From Emticicia sp. C21 (GTDB lineage: Bacteria; Bacteroidota; Bacteroidia; Cytophagales; Spirosomataceae): 64,000 bases of DNA. Below the pieces are notes generated by a model. It did no database searches, was not told where the DNA came from, and saw nothing but the letters and a program-made list of their open reading frames with translations. A program made the translations under genes and the position numbers. How positions within the stretch are numbered: the stretch's first letter is position 1; each line of letters starts with the position of its first letter. This document shows, in pieces, positions 7,946-17,349 of this stretch. The DNA lies in NCBI RefSeq assembly GCF_003418935.1, contig NZ_QVMT01000012.1, forward strand, positions 124,001-188,000. The letters run 5' to 3'.

Positions 7946-9856
7946 TCACTTCGCACTCTGCTGCAACAACCATGTAGCCAAATCCTTAGCCGCACTGAAA
8001 TTCTGATACACAATTGGAATACGTCTACCATCAGTATACTCATTATACAACCAGGGATCACCCACGGCAAATACAGTTCCCTTGCCTACTTTGGCTACAG
8101 CTATAATTACCTCTCCTTTATCACTTAATATAGCCTTTGCCGTGCCGCTTAATGCCAGCGGGGCTAATTCTTTGATATAAACAGCCTGGGTATTTTTGAA
8201 AACAGGATTATTAGCCGGAATATCCAGGCGGCCCTGTTCCCATTGCGTACCTTGAACCATATTAATGTTTTTAGGCAGGAACTGTATACCAAATTCTTTG
8301 GCCAAAAGATTGAAGTTTTTATGTTCACAATTAGCAGTGTCATTCGCCATCATGACTAATACACCCCCATTTCGTACCCAATTGCTGATAGTTCTAATAT
8401 CATCTGGCTTAATAAAATTAGGCTTGGCTGTTTCTTTTTTGGTATCAGGGTCAACAATGATATAGACATTTATATCTTTTAGATTTTCGGCGGTGGGGGC
8501 AGCTTTAATAGTATTTGTTCGTGCACCTAATTCATTAAAGATAGTACCCCATAACCAGAAACCCGAGTGCATGTGATCGTCCCAGGTATAATGGAAATTC
8601 TCCTGATTTCCATTCAGATCTTTTCTGAACTCATTGTTGAAATGCCCATCTACTGCTACAACCTTACCTTTGCCTAATGAATTCTCATTAGCAATTTCCA
8701 TTTCTACACTAGCAAAAATAAATGGCCCTACGCCCTTCAAATCATTTTTACGAATAGGTTCGCTCAGATAATACTCATAAGAACCATCACGGTAAGGGTT
8801 GCCTCCCAGACCACCTACGCTAACCGTTTTATTAAGGCTGATAGTACCATCTTTTTCTTTCTCGACAAATTCTTTCAAGATTCCCGCATAACCTTTTTTT
8901 GCTGCCGTCAGATATTTTGCATCTAAATAACCCTGTCTTACACCTTTAGCCAGGGCATATACAAACATACATGAACCCGAAGCCTCAAAGTAGTTGCCTT
9001 TACGAGTGCCTTGCGTAGTCATCTGATACCACACCCCGGTTTTTGCGTCCTGATATTTTACCAAAGCAGGGGCTAAGCGTTTCAGATATTTAATAAGATT
9101 CACTTTTTCAGGATTATTTTCGGGAAAATAATCTAAAACATCAACCAAAGCCATCGCATACCAACCAATCGCGCGACTCCAGAAATGAGGTGAAAGACCC
9201 GTTTTCTTGTCAGCCCATTTTTGCTCTTTGCTTTCATCGTAGCCGTGATACACCAGGCCGGTCTGTTCGTCTACTGCATACTTTTCAATCAAAGCAAATT
9301 GCCCGGCAATATCATCGAAATGCTCCGGCTTATTGAAGAGCTTGCTGTATTCGGCTGCAAAAGGCTCGCACATAAACAGGCCATCTAGCCACATTTGATA
9401 TGGATAGCGTTGCTTATGCCAATAACCGCCCTCTTTGGTTTTAGGCTGATTTTCAATTTGTTTCCATAACAAATTAGCTGCTTTGATGTACTTATCTTTA
9501 TCAGGTTGAGTTTGTTGGGCAAGCATCAATAATGCTCTGCCGGTAGGTACATTATCCAGATTAAAATCATTGTAAGGATAAGTTCGGATGCTGCCATCTT
9601 TCTGCACATATCGGTCTAAATCTTTACGGATATACTCAAAATATTTACCGTCTCCGGTGCGGTACCATACTTTTTCGAGTGCCTTTAACATCAGTCCTTG
9701 CTCATAATCCCACGCAGCAGGTCTATTGGGTTTAACAGCAATAGAGTCTTTATGCCATGTCATAAATGATTCGGCCATTTGTACCGAATAGGGTTTTTGT
9801 GCAAAGCTTGTCAAGCTGGCAAAAGAAAGTATAGCAAGAATTTTTTTCGTATTCAT
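7946..9856 (-). CDS. GH105 unsaturated rhamnogalacturonyl/glucuronyl hydrolase fused to a DUF4350-like domain
   Basis: About 636 residues, starting at the ATG at 9856 with signal peptide MNTKKILAILSFASLTSFA. Residues 22-380 are a GH105 (alpha/alpha)6 barrel: AWDYEQGLMLKALE, PYQMWLDGLFMCEPF with the expected catalytic Asp158, and SPHFWSRAIGWYAMALVD. GH105 enzymes hydrate and remove the 4,5-unsaturated uronate left by a lyase at the non-reducing end of oligosaccharides. Residues about 400-636 form a separate alpha/beta domain (INVYIIVDPDTKKE, WVRNGGVLVMMANDT, GKGTVFAVGDPWLYNEYTDGR) like DUF4350, resembling class I glutamine-amidotransferase folds. Its role here is unknown. The gene lies 39-45 bp behind GH95 in the same orientation. 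The product, 5-keto-4-deoxyuronate, feeds KdgF/KduI/KduD. Confidence 0.88.
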   Translation of the reverse strand: MNTKKILAILSFASLTSFAQKPYSVQMAESFMTWHKDSIAVKPNRPAAWDYEQGLMLKALEKVWYRTGDGKYFEYIRKDLDRYVQKDGSIRTYPYNDFNLDNVPTGRALLMLAQQTQPDKDKYIKAANLLWKQIENQPKTKEGGYWHKQRYPYQMWLDGLFMCEPFAAEYSKLFNKPEHFDDIAGQFALIEKYAVDEQTGLVYHGYDESKEQKWADKKTGLSPHFWSRAIGWYAMALVDVLDYFPENNPEKVNLIKYLKRLAPALVKYQDAKTGVWYQMTTQGTRKGNYFEASGSCMFVYALAKGVRQGYLDAKYLTAAKKGYAGILKEFVEKEKDGTISLNKTVSVGGLGGNPYRDGSYEYYLSEPIRKNDLKGVGPFIFASVEMEIANENSLGKGKVVAVDGHFNNEFRKDLNGNQENFHYTWDDHMHSGFWLWGTIFNELGARTNTIKAAPTAENLKDINVYIIVDPDTKKETAKPNFIKPDDIRTISNWVRNGGVLVMMANDTANCEHKNFNLLAKEFGIQFLPKNINMVQGTQWEQGRLDIPANNPVFKNTQAVYIKELAPLALSGTAKAILSDKGEVIIAVAKVGKGTVFAVGDPWLYNEYTDGRRIPIVYQNFSAAKDLATWLLQQSAK

Positions 9857-9900
9857 AATCAAGATAATAAACTATAAATAATTGAACATTCGTAGCAAAT

Positions 9901-12294
9901 CTATAATATCACATTTAAGCTTTGCCCTGCTTTCAGATTAACTTTTTTTGATTTTTTACCATTAATAAGCAAGGTTTCTCCACCTTTTTTAGAGAAAACC
10001 GTCAAGGTCTTGATATTTTTATTCGCCCAGGTCATGGAGACCTCAAAGCCTCCCCTGGCACATATGCCTTTTACTGAACCATTCGCCCAATCATCAGGCA
10101 AAGCTGGGAGTAATCGAATCTGACTATCGTCTGACTGTACCAGCATTTCAGCCACTGCAGCGGCACCTCCAAAATTCCCGTCAATCTGGAAAGGGGGGTG
10201 GGCATCAAATAGATTAGGATAAGTACCACCGCCACGGGCATAGTTGGTTTTTACGCCATCAGGTTCTACATAATGTAATAGCTCACGATACATTTTATAG
10301 GCATGATTGCCATCCCATAACCTTGCCCAGAGGTTTATCCGCCAGCCCTTTGACCAACCGGTTGTTTCATCGCCTTTAATTTCTAAAGTTTTGCGACAGG
10401 CATCGGCTAGTAATGGTGTTTTTTCAGGTGTAATATGATTGCCCGGAAACAAACCAAACAAGTGTGATTGATGGCGATGTTTCGGGTCTTCATCTTCCCA
10501 ATCATAATACCACTCCTGCAAATTCCCTTTTTTACCGATCTGATAAGGATATAATTTGGCCAATGCCTGTTCTAATTTCCCTCTGAACTCAGCATCAATA
10601 TTCAGTATTCTAGAAGCCTTGATAGTCTGCTCAAAGCATTCTCTGATCATAGCAAGGTCGGCGGTACCACCATAAAGCGTAGCGCCTTTGTATCCTGCAG
10701 AATTGACGTATTTATTCTCAGGAGAGGTAGAAGGGGAAGTTATTAAATGCCCATTCTTATCTTCAATCATAAACTCCAGACAAAACTGTGCTGCGCCACG
10801 CATAAGATCATAAGCCTCATTTTTCAGGAAGTTAATGTCTTTCGTGAAGATATAATGCTCCCACAAATGTGTGCTTAACCACGTGCCACCCATCGTCCAG
10901 TTAGCCCAAACCGGGTCGCCTTTGCCAAAATCTCCTACCGGATTACTCATCGCCCATATATCAGAGTTGTGCGCTACTGTCCAGCCATTCACACCATAGA
11001 AAGTCTTTGCCGTAATCTTTCCGGTTTCGGAGGCATTTCTGATAAAACCTAATAGCGGAGTATGCATTTCAGATAGGTTAGTATTTTCTGCCAGCCAATA
11101 ATTTTCCTCAGCATTGATATTGGTAGTATAGTTACTACTCCACGGCGGACGCATATAAGGATTCCAGATACCTTGCAAATTGGCAGGTACACCTTTAGTA
11201 CGTGAACTACTAATTAAAAGATAACGGCCATATTGAAAATATAAGACTTCTAATACTTTATCTTCTTTCCCCTCGGCATAACGCCTTAAACGTTCATCTG
11301 TTGGTAAATTGGGGGCTTGCGTAGCTCCCAGATTTAAACTTACCCGATTGAAGAATGACTGATAGTCTTTGATATGCGCGTTTTTTAACTGCGTATAGGT
11401 TTTGGCGAAAGCTTGATTCAGATTTGCAGCAGCTATTGTCTGATTATTAAGACCCTCGGTAGCGGGGTTTTTATCAAAACCATTGAAACTCGTAGCTATG
11501 GCTACAAAAAGAAGTACATCGGTGCCGTTTTTGATACCTACTGTGCTATCTGTGTGCACAATTTCACCACCGCCATTGTTTTTGATTTTGGCTAAAGTTG
11601 TAAAACGGATTCCTTTCGTTTCGTCAAATACTACTGCATCAGGGATATTCACATAATTCGGGGCAGCTTTTACAGGTGCATAACCGTTTACTGTTAGCAG
11701 ATTATCATTACCAGATACCCTGTTTTTGAGTAGGCTATTAAACTTTATATCAAAATTGAGTGCGCCAGGTTTACTGCTGCTCAACTTAATCACCATAACC
11801 TGGTCAGGGTGAGAAACAAAGTATTCTCTGGTGTACTTTACCCCATCAATCTCGTAAGTAGTCTTGGAAACTGCCTCGCCAATATTTAGCTCACGGTAAT
11901 AATTTTGTGCGTTGTCCCGATTCGCAAAATTGATGTATAAAGTACCCAACGGCGCAAAAGACTCAGAATATTTGCCCTGTATATTGCGGTAAAGTTTATC
12001 TGCTAATTGATAATCTTCATTCTTCAAAGCCTCTCTGATAGCAGGGATATTTTTATAAGCCTCCGGGTTCATATTCGCATTCACGGGCTCACCCGACCAC
12101 AAAGTGGCATCGTTTAGGTAAATCTTGTCAGATTGCACTCCACCAAAAACGGTAGCTCCTAATTTGCCATTTCCCAACACCAGCGTTTCTTCAAAATACT
12201 GCGCAGGTTTCTTATACCATAGCGTTTTATCAGGTTGTGCGTAGCTTAAACTTGTAACTGTAAAAAGTAGTAGTAGTAGTTTATATTTTTTCAT
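9901..12294 (-). CDS. GH95 alpha-L-fucosidase / alpha-L-galactosidase
   Basis: 797 residues with signal peptide ending at LSYAQ (about residue 20). It has the typical GH95 start [22 protein letters not shown] and [10 protein letters not shown]. By analogy with the Bifidobacterium AfcA active site I see the Asn pair N392-I-N394 in the [11 protein letters not shown] segment, the acid E526 in [10 protein letters not shown], and D705 in FQIDGNFGG, so the enzyme should be active. GH95 enzymes release alpha-1,2-linked L-fucose or, in rhamnogalacturonan-II degraders, L-galactose. It sits 28 bp downstream of the DUF6786-like gene in the same operon. Given GH105, GH106 and uronate catabolism around it, an RG-II, xyloglucan-fucose or arabinogalactan side chain is the likely substrate, but sequence alone does not decide which. 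Confidence 0.92.
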   Translation of the reverse strand: MKKYKLLLLLFTVTSLSYAQPDKTLWYKKPAQYFEETLVLGNGKLGATVFGGVQSDKIYLNDATLWSGEPVNANMNPEAYKNIPAIREALKNEDYQLADKLYRNIQGKYSESFAPLGTLYINFANRDNAQNYYRELNIGEAVSKTTYEIDGVKYTREYFVSHPDQVMVIKLSSSKPGALNFDIKFNSLLKNRVSGNDNLLTVNGYAPVKAAPNYVNIPDAVVFDETKGIRFTTLAKIKNNGGGEIVHTDSTVGIKNGTDVLLFVAIATSFNGFDKNPATEGLNNQTIAAANLNQAFAKTYTQLKNAHIKDYQSFFNRVSLNLGATQAPNLPTDERLRRYAEGKEDKVLEVLYFQYGRYLLISSSRTKGVPANLQGIWNPYMRPPWSSNYTTNINAEENYWLAENTNLSEMHTPLLGFIRNASETGKITAKTFYGVNGWTVAHNSDIWAMSNPVGDFGKGDPVWANWTMGGTWLSTHLWEHYIFTKDINFLKNEAYDLMRGAAQFCLEFMIEDKNGHLITSPSTSPENKYVNSAGYKGATLYGGTADLAMIRECFEQTIKASRILNIDAEFRGKLEQALAKLYPYQIGKKGNLQEWYYDWEDEDPKHRHQSHLFGLFPGNHITPEKTPLLADACRKTLEIKGDETTGWSKGWRINLWARLWDGNHAYKMYRELLHYVEPDGVKTNYARGGGTYPNLFDAHPPFQIDGNFGGAAAVAEMLVQSDDSQIRLLPALPDDWANGSVKGICARGGFEVSMTWANKNIKTLTVFSKKGGETLLINGKKSKKVNLKAGQSLNVIL

Positions 12295-12321
12295 GCCCGG
12301 GTTTATTACCTTTAGATTAGT

Positions 12322-13518
12322 TTAGAGTTTAGGTACTTCAGATAAATTAATACCCAATAGCTTTTTGCTGATGGCATCTAAAGCATTTTCGGTTCCCTCA
12401 AAATGGAAAGTCCTCTGCATATGGGTCAAACTTTCATTACGCTTTAAGGCTATCGCAGGTGACGAAGTCTCTAATTCATAGAATTGTCCCATTTGTGAGC
12501 CAGAATCATTCTTGCCATCATTATAAGCATTAATGGCATCGCCCTTATACGGATTTTTCTGTATCTCCCACATTGAGTTTACGTAGTCTGTTTCTCCGTT
12601 ATAATCAAACTGAAGAATCGTCAGAATTTTATTTTCAGCATCGTAGCTACCCGCAACAGGTTTCAAAGCTTGCGGTGGAATACCGATTTTACCTCTCGAT
12701 TGCGCATCAGCTTTGAAAAACAATATATCATCTTTCTTTATTAATCGTTCAGCCGCTATTTTGCCAAAATAACTATCGTTAATCTGGTCGGCTTTACCTG
12801 ATTGATACGGAATAATAATGGTATTTTGTGGAGAAGCCTTCATCATACCCAAAAGCCAGACAGATAGTACCCCTTTCGATTTATCCCAATCTTCGGTTCC
12901 GGTATTTTTTACTACATTTTTGGTTTGATAACCAACCCAGTCCAAATCTTTCAAGGAAACTCCCAATAGTTTTTCGGCATCAGCCTGATTCAGCAAACTA
13001 ATTTCACGATTCAGGTTTACTTTGAATTTAGTGCCTGAATAGTTTTCCAGTTCCATATCTTTAGAGAAAACGGCTTTGTTTGCTTGTTTCTCTACCAAAT
13101 CATAAGAAACTGTATCTATCTCAGCAGGGGTTTGCCAGTTAGCAAAGTCGAATGTTGTTCCTTTTTTAAAGTAGACTGAATACTGCCCACCCTCAGGGCC
13201 AAACCAGAAGCGCTCTTCTCCGCCAAAGGCATTCATATGTGGCGTGTATTTTCCCGAAGCTATCACCTCATGATTAATCCAGCCGTAGCTAAAACCATTC
13301 ATGCCTTTGGCTGAACTGGTCATGACACGTGCCTGATAATCGCCCACAATGGCTACTTTCATGCTATCTTGCTCCAATAATATTACTTCTTTATACTTTT
13401 TCAGAAAATCATAATCGTAACCAAAAGTCTCCTCCGATTTCATAGTTGTTTGGGTCTTTTTGTCGGTATTACAAGCCCAGACTGATAATACCAATAGGGT
13501 TGAAAGTAGTTTTTTCAT
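12322..13518 (-). CDS. lipoprotein of the DUF6786 type, function unknown
   Basis: 398 residues with a lipoprotein signal and lipobox ending at Cys16 (LSVWAC). The body is a beta-rich protein containing TPHMNAFGGEERFWFGPEGGQYS and LSVWLLGMMKASPQNTIIIPY, which I associate with the DUF6786 family found in Bacteroidota PULs; a galactose-mutarotase-like beta sandwich is plausible from the GGEERFW/GPEGG pattern but not demonstrated. It lies 7 bp downstream of the esterase gene and 28 bp upstream of GH95, so it is co-transcribed with sugar-degrading enzymes and probably acts on or binds the same glycan at the inner or outer membrane. No catalytic residue can be named. Confidence 0.7.
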   Translation of the reverse strand: MKKLLSTLLVLSVWACNTDKKTQTTMKSEETFGYDYDFLKKYKEVILLEQDSMKVAIVGDYQARVMTSSAKGMNGFSYGWINHEVIASGKYTPHMNAFGGEERFWFGPEGGQYSVYFKKGTTFDFANWQTPAEIDTVSYDLVEKQANKAVFSKDMELENYSGTKFKVNLNREISLLNQADAEKLLGVSLKDLDWVGYQTKNVVKNTGTEDWDKSKGVLSVWLLGMMKASPQNTIIIPYQSGKADQINDSYFGKIAAERLIKKDDILFFKADAQSRGKIGIPPQALKPVAGSYDAENKILTILQFDYNGETDYVNSMWEIQKNPYKGDAINAYNDGKNDSGSQMGQFYELETSSPAIALKRNESLTHMQRTFHFEGTENALDAISKKLLGINLSEVPKL

Positions 13519-13524
13519 CCAGGT

Positions 13525-14685
13525 TTAATTTAACAGTTTCATTACTGCTTCGTCTCCTACCAGAGCGTTGGCTGGCAATGGATGTTTCTCATCAAATACT
13601 TTTAAATCAGCTGCGGTTAAAACTGTATTGACACTTTCGTCTACTTTGCCGTTTACCTTCACTTTATTGATGTCTAATTTCAGGTGCTTAGCTAAAAAAT
13701 CATAGGCTGCCAGACGTTTCGAAATGCCATAATCATGTTTTTCATTAGGTAGGTGTACGTTTTCTAAATTGTTTTCTGCGCCATAAAAAGAGTAAATTCT
13801 TTTGACGAAAGGATATTCCAACTCAGGTGTATTTTTTGTCCAGTCTCCACCGTCAGAAATCATAATCATGGGGCGAGGAGCGGCCAGAGCAGCTATTTCA
13901 ACATTAGTAGTGGTATGCGTCGGGCGTTTGTGAACAGGCATGCCGCTCTCGCAAACACAACCGCCGAAGAAAAAGCCCGATACCATCACTACGGGCACTG
14001 ATACCTTTATTCTCTGGTCGATGGCAGCCAATAAAAAGGTTTGCGTACCACCACCTGATTCTCCGGTCATACCAATTCTTTCTTTATCTATATTAGGCAG
14101 GGCTAGTAGAAAATCTAAAGCGGCAACACCATTGGCCAATTGCACTTTTACGGCTTTCGGGATTTTATGGTCACATTGCTTCGAATCTCCCATGCCAATC
14201 ATATCATAAGCAAATACTACGGCTCCCATACGTGCCAGGGTAGCACAACGTTGCTGAGTATATTCTTTGAAGCGCGGGTCTTGGCCGTGACCATGCGGAC
14301 AAAGAATCCCGGCCATTTTTCCCGTATGATTCAAAGGTCGGTAAAGATTGCCCGTTACATAAATACCATCCAGACTCTGAAATGAAACATTCTCAACACT
14401 ATAGCCATTGAGTTCTTTTTTACTGTGAATAGTAATATTTGATGGTTTCTTTAGTTTCAATTTGCTTAGCTCTGAGCCTTCCAGAATACCCTGGCGGATA
14501 AGTGCGGCGTGTTTTTCCCAGCTTTTTTTATCTGTATATTGTTTAGCTAAATCTTCATGTACTTTTACAGCCTGTTCTTCGGTGTAGAATTTCCCCTGCA
14601 TCAAATCAGGCTTTTCAGGGTTGTACTGGCTGAACGCGCCGAAACCAACCAAAGAAAGACAAATGGTGAAAAATGAGATTTTCAT
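13525..14685 (-). CDS. secreted alpha/beta-hydrolase esterase (acetylxylan-esterase-like)
   Basis: 386 residues with a signal peptide (MKISFFTICLSLVGFGAFSQ). After a helical N-terminal region, the alpha/beta-hydrolase core starts at VTGNLYRPLNHTGKMAGILCPHGHG, where HGHG forms the oxyanion strand. The nucleophile elbow is GMTGESGGGTQTF with Ser210, and the probable catalytic histidine lies in NEKHDYG. It belongs to the broad acetylxylan esterase / dienelactone hydrolase-like group. In a pectin- or arabinogalactan-type PUL it would remove acetyl or methyl esters that block glycosidases. It is 15 bp downstream of the KdgF-like gene and 6 bp upstream of the DUF6786-like gene, the tightest part of the operon. 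The ester specificity is inferred. Confidence 0.82.
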   Translation of the reverse strand: MKISFFTICLSLVGFGAFSQYNPEKPDLMQGKFYTEEQAVKVHEDLAKQYTDKKSWEKHAALIRQGILEGSELSKLKLKKPSNITIHSKKELNGYSVENVSFQSLDGIYVTGNLYRPLNHTGKMAGILCPHGHGQDPRFKEYTQQRCATLARMGAVVFAYDMIGMGDSKQCDHKIPKAVKVQLANGVAALDFLLALPNIDKERIGMTGESGGGTQTFLLAAIDQRIKVSVPVVMVSGFFFGGCVCESGMPVHKRPTHTTTNVEIAALAAPRPMIMISDGGDWTKNTPELEYPFVKRIYSFYGAENNLENVHLPNEKHDYGISKRLAAYDFLAKHLKLDINKVKVNGKVDESVNTVLTAADLKVFDEKHPLPANALVGDEAVMKLLN

Positions 14686-14700
14686 AGGAGTGAGGTTTAT

Positions 14701-15060
14701 TTATGGTTGAATAAAATCTTCCCGCATTGGATTAAAAACATCAATCAGCACACCATCTTCCATACAAACAGCTCCGTGCAAAACATCAGATGGTACAAAA
14801 TATACATCGCCCTCTTTCAGGGTTTTAGTTTCATTATTAATCGTGATTTCAAAAACACCGCTGGCAATATAGCTGATTTGCAGATGTGGGTGCTTGTGGA
14901 TAGTACCGATACCTCCTTTTTCAAAAGCGACTTTTACCAGCATAATTTCCTTTGAATAGGACATGATTTTTCGCCTGATTTTGTCGTTGACTACTTCCCA
15001 GGGAAGCTCGTTATCTTCAACTAATGTTTTTTCAAAGACGGTATGTACGAAAGAGTTCAA
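14701..15060 (-). CDS. KdgF-like cupin, unsaturated-uronate ring-opening protein
   Basis: A 119-residue single-domain cupin without a signal peptide, so cytoplasmic. Metal-ligand candidates are H55, H57 and Q61 in the HKHPHLQ motif and H95 in VPSDVLHG. The order and spacing match KdgF, which converts the cyclic 4,5-unsaturated uronate to linear 5-keto-4-deoxyuronate, the substrate of KduI. The segment PWEVVNDKIRRKIMSY is also typical of KdgF. The start must be TTG at 15058-15060: an in-frame TAA lies four codons upstream and the next ATG is at residue 33, inside the conserved region. It is the first gene of the catabolic operon and is preceded by a hairpin and a LacI-type operator. The rest of the pathway (kduI, kduD) is at 49-51 kb. 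Confidence 0.85.
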   Translation of the reverse strand: MNSFVHTVFEKTLVEDNELPWEVVNDKIRRKIMSYSKEIMLVKVAFEKGGIGTIHKHPHLQISYIASGVFEITINNETKTLKEGDVYFVPSDVLHGAVCMEDGVLIDVFNPMREDFIQP

Positions 15061-15100
15061 GGTTTGTGCTTAATAGATGGTGAGTGAATCGACTATAGTA

Positions 15101-15124
15101 TACTTTTACGGCAAGGTAAAAGTA
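15101..15124. repeat. perfect inverted repeat in the kdgF leader
   Basis: TACTTTTAC at 15101-15109 and GTAAAAGTA at 15116-15124 form a 9-bp perfect inverted repeat with a 6-nt spacer, 41 bp upstream of the kdgF TTG start. It may be a second operator or a 5'-UTR hairpin. No T-run follows on the minus strand. Confidence 0.5.
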
Positions 15125-15168
15125 CCTATTATTTCTAAAGAAAATATTTAACCCCAATTGATATTTTT

Positions 15169-15198
15169 ATGCAAACGTTATCGGGAACGTTGCCAAAA
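15169..15198 (-). promoter_or_regulatory. candidate LacI-family operator upstream of the kdgF operon
   Basis: A 30-bp element with core CGTTATCGGGAACGTT is an imperfect palindrome (half-sites built on AACGTT about a central TCGGG). It matches the element at 51228-51257, in front of kduD and the LacI-type regulator, at 27 of 30 positions. It lies 109 bp upstream of kdgF and in the upstream region of no other gene. The most likely ligand is the LacI-family protein encoded at 51378-52385. Confidence 0.72.
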
Positions 15199-15274
15199 TT
15201 GCACTTAGGTTTAATTGAATTGTAAATATCTAAGAAATCTGCCAAAAAGCATACGGAAAGTCTTTCATTCTCTA

Positions 15275-15312
15275 ATAAAAAAATCCTGATAGTTGAGGGG
15301 CTATCAGGATTT
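15275..15312 (-). terminator. Rho-independent terminator of the SusCD operon
   Basis: The arms at 15281-15292 (AAATCCTGATAG) and 15301-15312 pair perfectly over 12 bp with an 8-nt loop. On the minus strand the stem is followed directly by a T-run (15275-15283 region). It lies 38 bp past the stop of the small lipoprotein gene and separates the SusCD unit from the kdgF promoter region. Confidence 0.9.
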
Positions 15313-15349
15313 TCTGGAAACTATTTTGTTTTACTACATTAACTAACTC

Positions 15350-15826
15350 TTAATTTGTAGTAAGCGTAGCTGACTTTTGAGCCGACACCAGACCATTTTC
15401 TGCCACAATTTCAGCAAAGAAAACGCGTGCCGTTTTCGCTGTTGTCTGTGCGGTAATGGGTACAGCCAATACATAGTTTCTCAACGTAGCATCATACTTT
15501 TGTGTACCAGCCGGAATGGTAGCAACCAACGTTTGTGTCCCCGAAGCCGTAGGCGCCCAATATACCCTGAATTCTTTGACAGGTACTTCTGAGGTAAATT
15601 CGATATTAAAATTGGTATTAGTGCCCGGAGCTGCTGTCAAACCTGTCACTACTGAAGTATTGGCAGTAATCGTACGGGTTGTACCTATCCAAACCACCGA
15701 AATCTGTGCTACTTTGCCTTTGCTTGTGCTTATTTCACTCAATAAATCGGGTTCTTTGTAGCAGCCTGTCATGAAGACTGCTGAAAGCGCCAATAAAGTG
15801 AATAATACTATTCTTATATTTTTCAT
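15350..15826 (-). CDS. small SusCD-associated lipoprotein, function unknown
   Basis: 158 residues with a lipoprotein signal peptide and lipobox MTGC at Cys22. The mature part is beta-rich and Thr/Val/Ala-rich (TTRTITANTSVVTGLTAAPG, VFFAEIVAENGLVSAQ), consistent with one or two immunoglobulin/FnIII-like beta sandwiches. It is the third gene of the SusC-SusD unit (64 bp after SusD) and precedes the terminator, the position occupied in other PULs by surface glycan-binding proteins of the SusE/SusF or SGBP type. It is much shorter than those, so a binding role is inference only. Confidence 0.75.
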   Translation of the reverse strand: MKNIRIVLFTLLALSAVFMTGCYKEPDLLSEISTSKGKVAQISVVWIGTTRTITANTSVVTGLTAAPGTNTNFNIEFTSEVPVKEFRVYWAPTASGTQTLVATIPAGTQKYDATLRNYVLAVPITAQTTAKTARVFFAEIVAENGLVSAQKSATLTTN

Positions 15827-15889
15827 ATCTCTTGAAAATTAAAATTATTAAAGTTGTCAAAACCTGCTTTACTGAACTGGCAGGCAATC

Positions 15890-17323
15890 TTATTTAGTAA
15901 ATACCCACATCTTTACTCCCGGTTGTTTCAGATTAGTTTCTGCATTCTGGGCATTTCTTGTTAATTCAGAAGATGGATATTTCATGCGTTGAATACGTTG
16001 TCCGTTCAAATCAGGATTAACATTCAAAGGCATCGGGAAATCCAGATAGTTGTATTTTCTTACATCTGTCCAGATATCTCCAATCAAAAACATAGCTTTG
16101 TATTTCTCACGGATGATGTTCAACAATGTAAGATTTGCAGCACCTACATTCACTACATCAGCCGTTAAGTATGTATTCATATTCTCAGCACTTACCCCAA
16201 GTTTCTGCATGTTAGCTCTGGCAATTTCCAGATACGCATTGTAGGCTTCTGTTGTTGTTCCTGTAGAAGTAATAGAGCCACCGTTAGCCAAAAATCTTGC
16301 TTCAGCCTCTATAGCTTTTACTTCGGCATAGGTCATCATCACAATCGGTGAGTTGACGTTTGAATGCCAGGCTCTTGTAGTGAAATCTACTGTTGAACCT
16401 GCTCCTGAACCAGGAACAACACCCGAATAGGTAGTTTGTCCGTTTTTCAAACTTACCACAATTGGTAGCCGAGGGTCAACAATGCCTTGTACTTTGCCGT
16501 TCATTAAATCAACAAAAGTGCTGCCATAAGTGATTGATAAGTTACCGGTGCTATTCGCCAATGCCACACGGCTATACCACGGGCTCAGGTTTTTTGAATT
16601 GTACTGTAACTGAAAATCATCAGCATTACTTGTCATGGCATTCTGCAAAGCAGTAAGTGCCGTCTGTGACGCAGTCTGTGGATTCAAAACGGATTGGTGC
16701 ATGGCATAACGGGCTTTCAATGAATAAGCCAGACGAGACCATTTTCCTAAATCACCGCCATAAATCATATCATCAGTACCCGGTTTTGTACCCGAATTTT
16801 TAGCTAATTCAGCGATACCTTCATCCAGTAATTTCTGGATAGATGTATAAACCGTTTGCTGGCTATCATAAGCAGGAGAGAAGTTCTTCTGGTCGGCTTG
16901 CGAAAAAGGGATGTTTTCCCAGTTAGCTGTGGCTAAACCCAGATTATAAGCTAGTAAAGTTTTGGCTATACCTACATAAGCAGGATTGTTGTCGGCTGTT
17001 CCTTTCTGAACAATCAGATTCAACTGCGGAACCACATACAGGTATAAATTTGACCAACCTAAGGCATTTTCAGACTCATAATAGGCGTCAGTGCCGTTTG
17101 TACCTAAATTACTACCTAATTGTTGGGCATACTGGCCGGCATAATAGGCTTGCTGATAACTGGCCTCGCTGGTATAAAATTGAGCCGTTGATAAAAGCTC
17201 CTGTACTGTGGCATCAGATTTTAGAGTTGGGTCAACATTTACGTCGAGAAAATTCTGACATCCTGATAGGATGGTCATGAACCCGGCCACTAAGAGTGTA
17301 TATAAATAATGTACTTTTTTCAT
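15890..17323 (-). CDS. SusD/RagB-family outer-membrane glycan-binding lipoprotein
   Basis: 477 residues with lipobox LSGC (Cys22) followed by QNFLDVNVDPT, the usual mature start of this group. The helical TPR-like core is seen in AKTLLAYNLGLATANWENIPFSQ, WSRLAYSLKARYAMH and MMTYAEVKAIEAEARF; the last is the near-universal SusD C-terminal helix motif. The length and pattern suit the SusD-like subgroup 2. It binds oligosaccharides at the cell surface and acts as the lid of the SusC transporter. It is 27 bp downstream of susC and clearly co-transcribed. The ligand is inferred from the adjacent enzymes to be a rhamnose/uronate-containing plant glycan. Confidence 0.95.
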   Translation of the reverse strand: MKKVHYLYTLLVAGFMTILSGCQNFLDVNVDPTLKSDATVQELLSTAQFYTSEASYQQAYYAGQYAQQLGSNLGTNGTDAYYESENALGWSNLYLYVVPQLNLIVQKGTADNNPAYVGIAKTLLAYNLGLATANWENIPFSQADQKNFSPAYDSQQTVYTSIQKLLDEGIAELAKNSGTKPGTDDMIYGGDLGKWSRLAYSLKARYAMHQSVLNPQTASQTALTALQNAMTSNADDFQLQYNSKNLSPWYSRVALANSTGNLSITYGSTFVDLMNGKVQGIVDPRLPIVVSLKNGQTTYSGVVPGSGAGSTVDFTTRAWHSNVNSPIVMMTYAEVKAIEAEARFLANGGSITSTGTTTEAYNAYLEIARANMQKLGVSAENMNTYLTADVVNVGAANLTLLNIIREKYKAMFLIGDIWTDVRKYNYLDFPMPLNVNPDLNGQRIQRMKYPSSELTRNAQNAETNLKQPGVKMWVFTK

Positions 17324-17349
17324 TGCAATAAAATGTTTAAACGAGTGGA

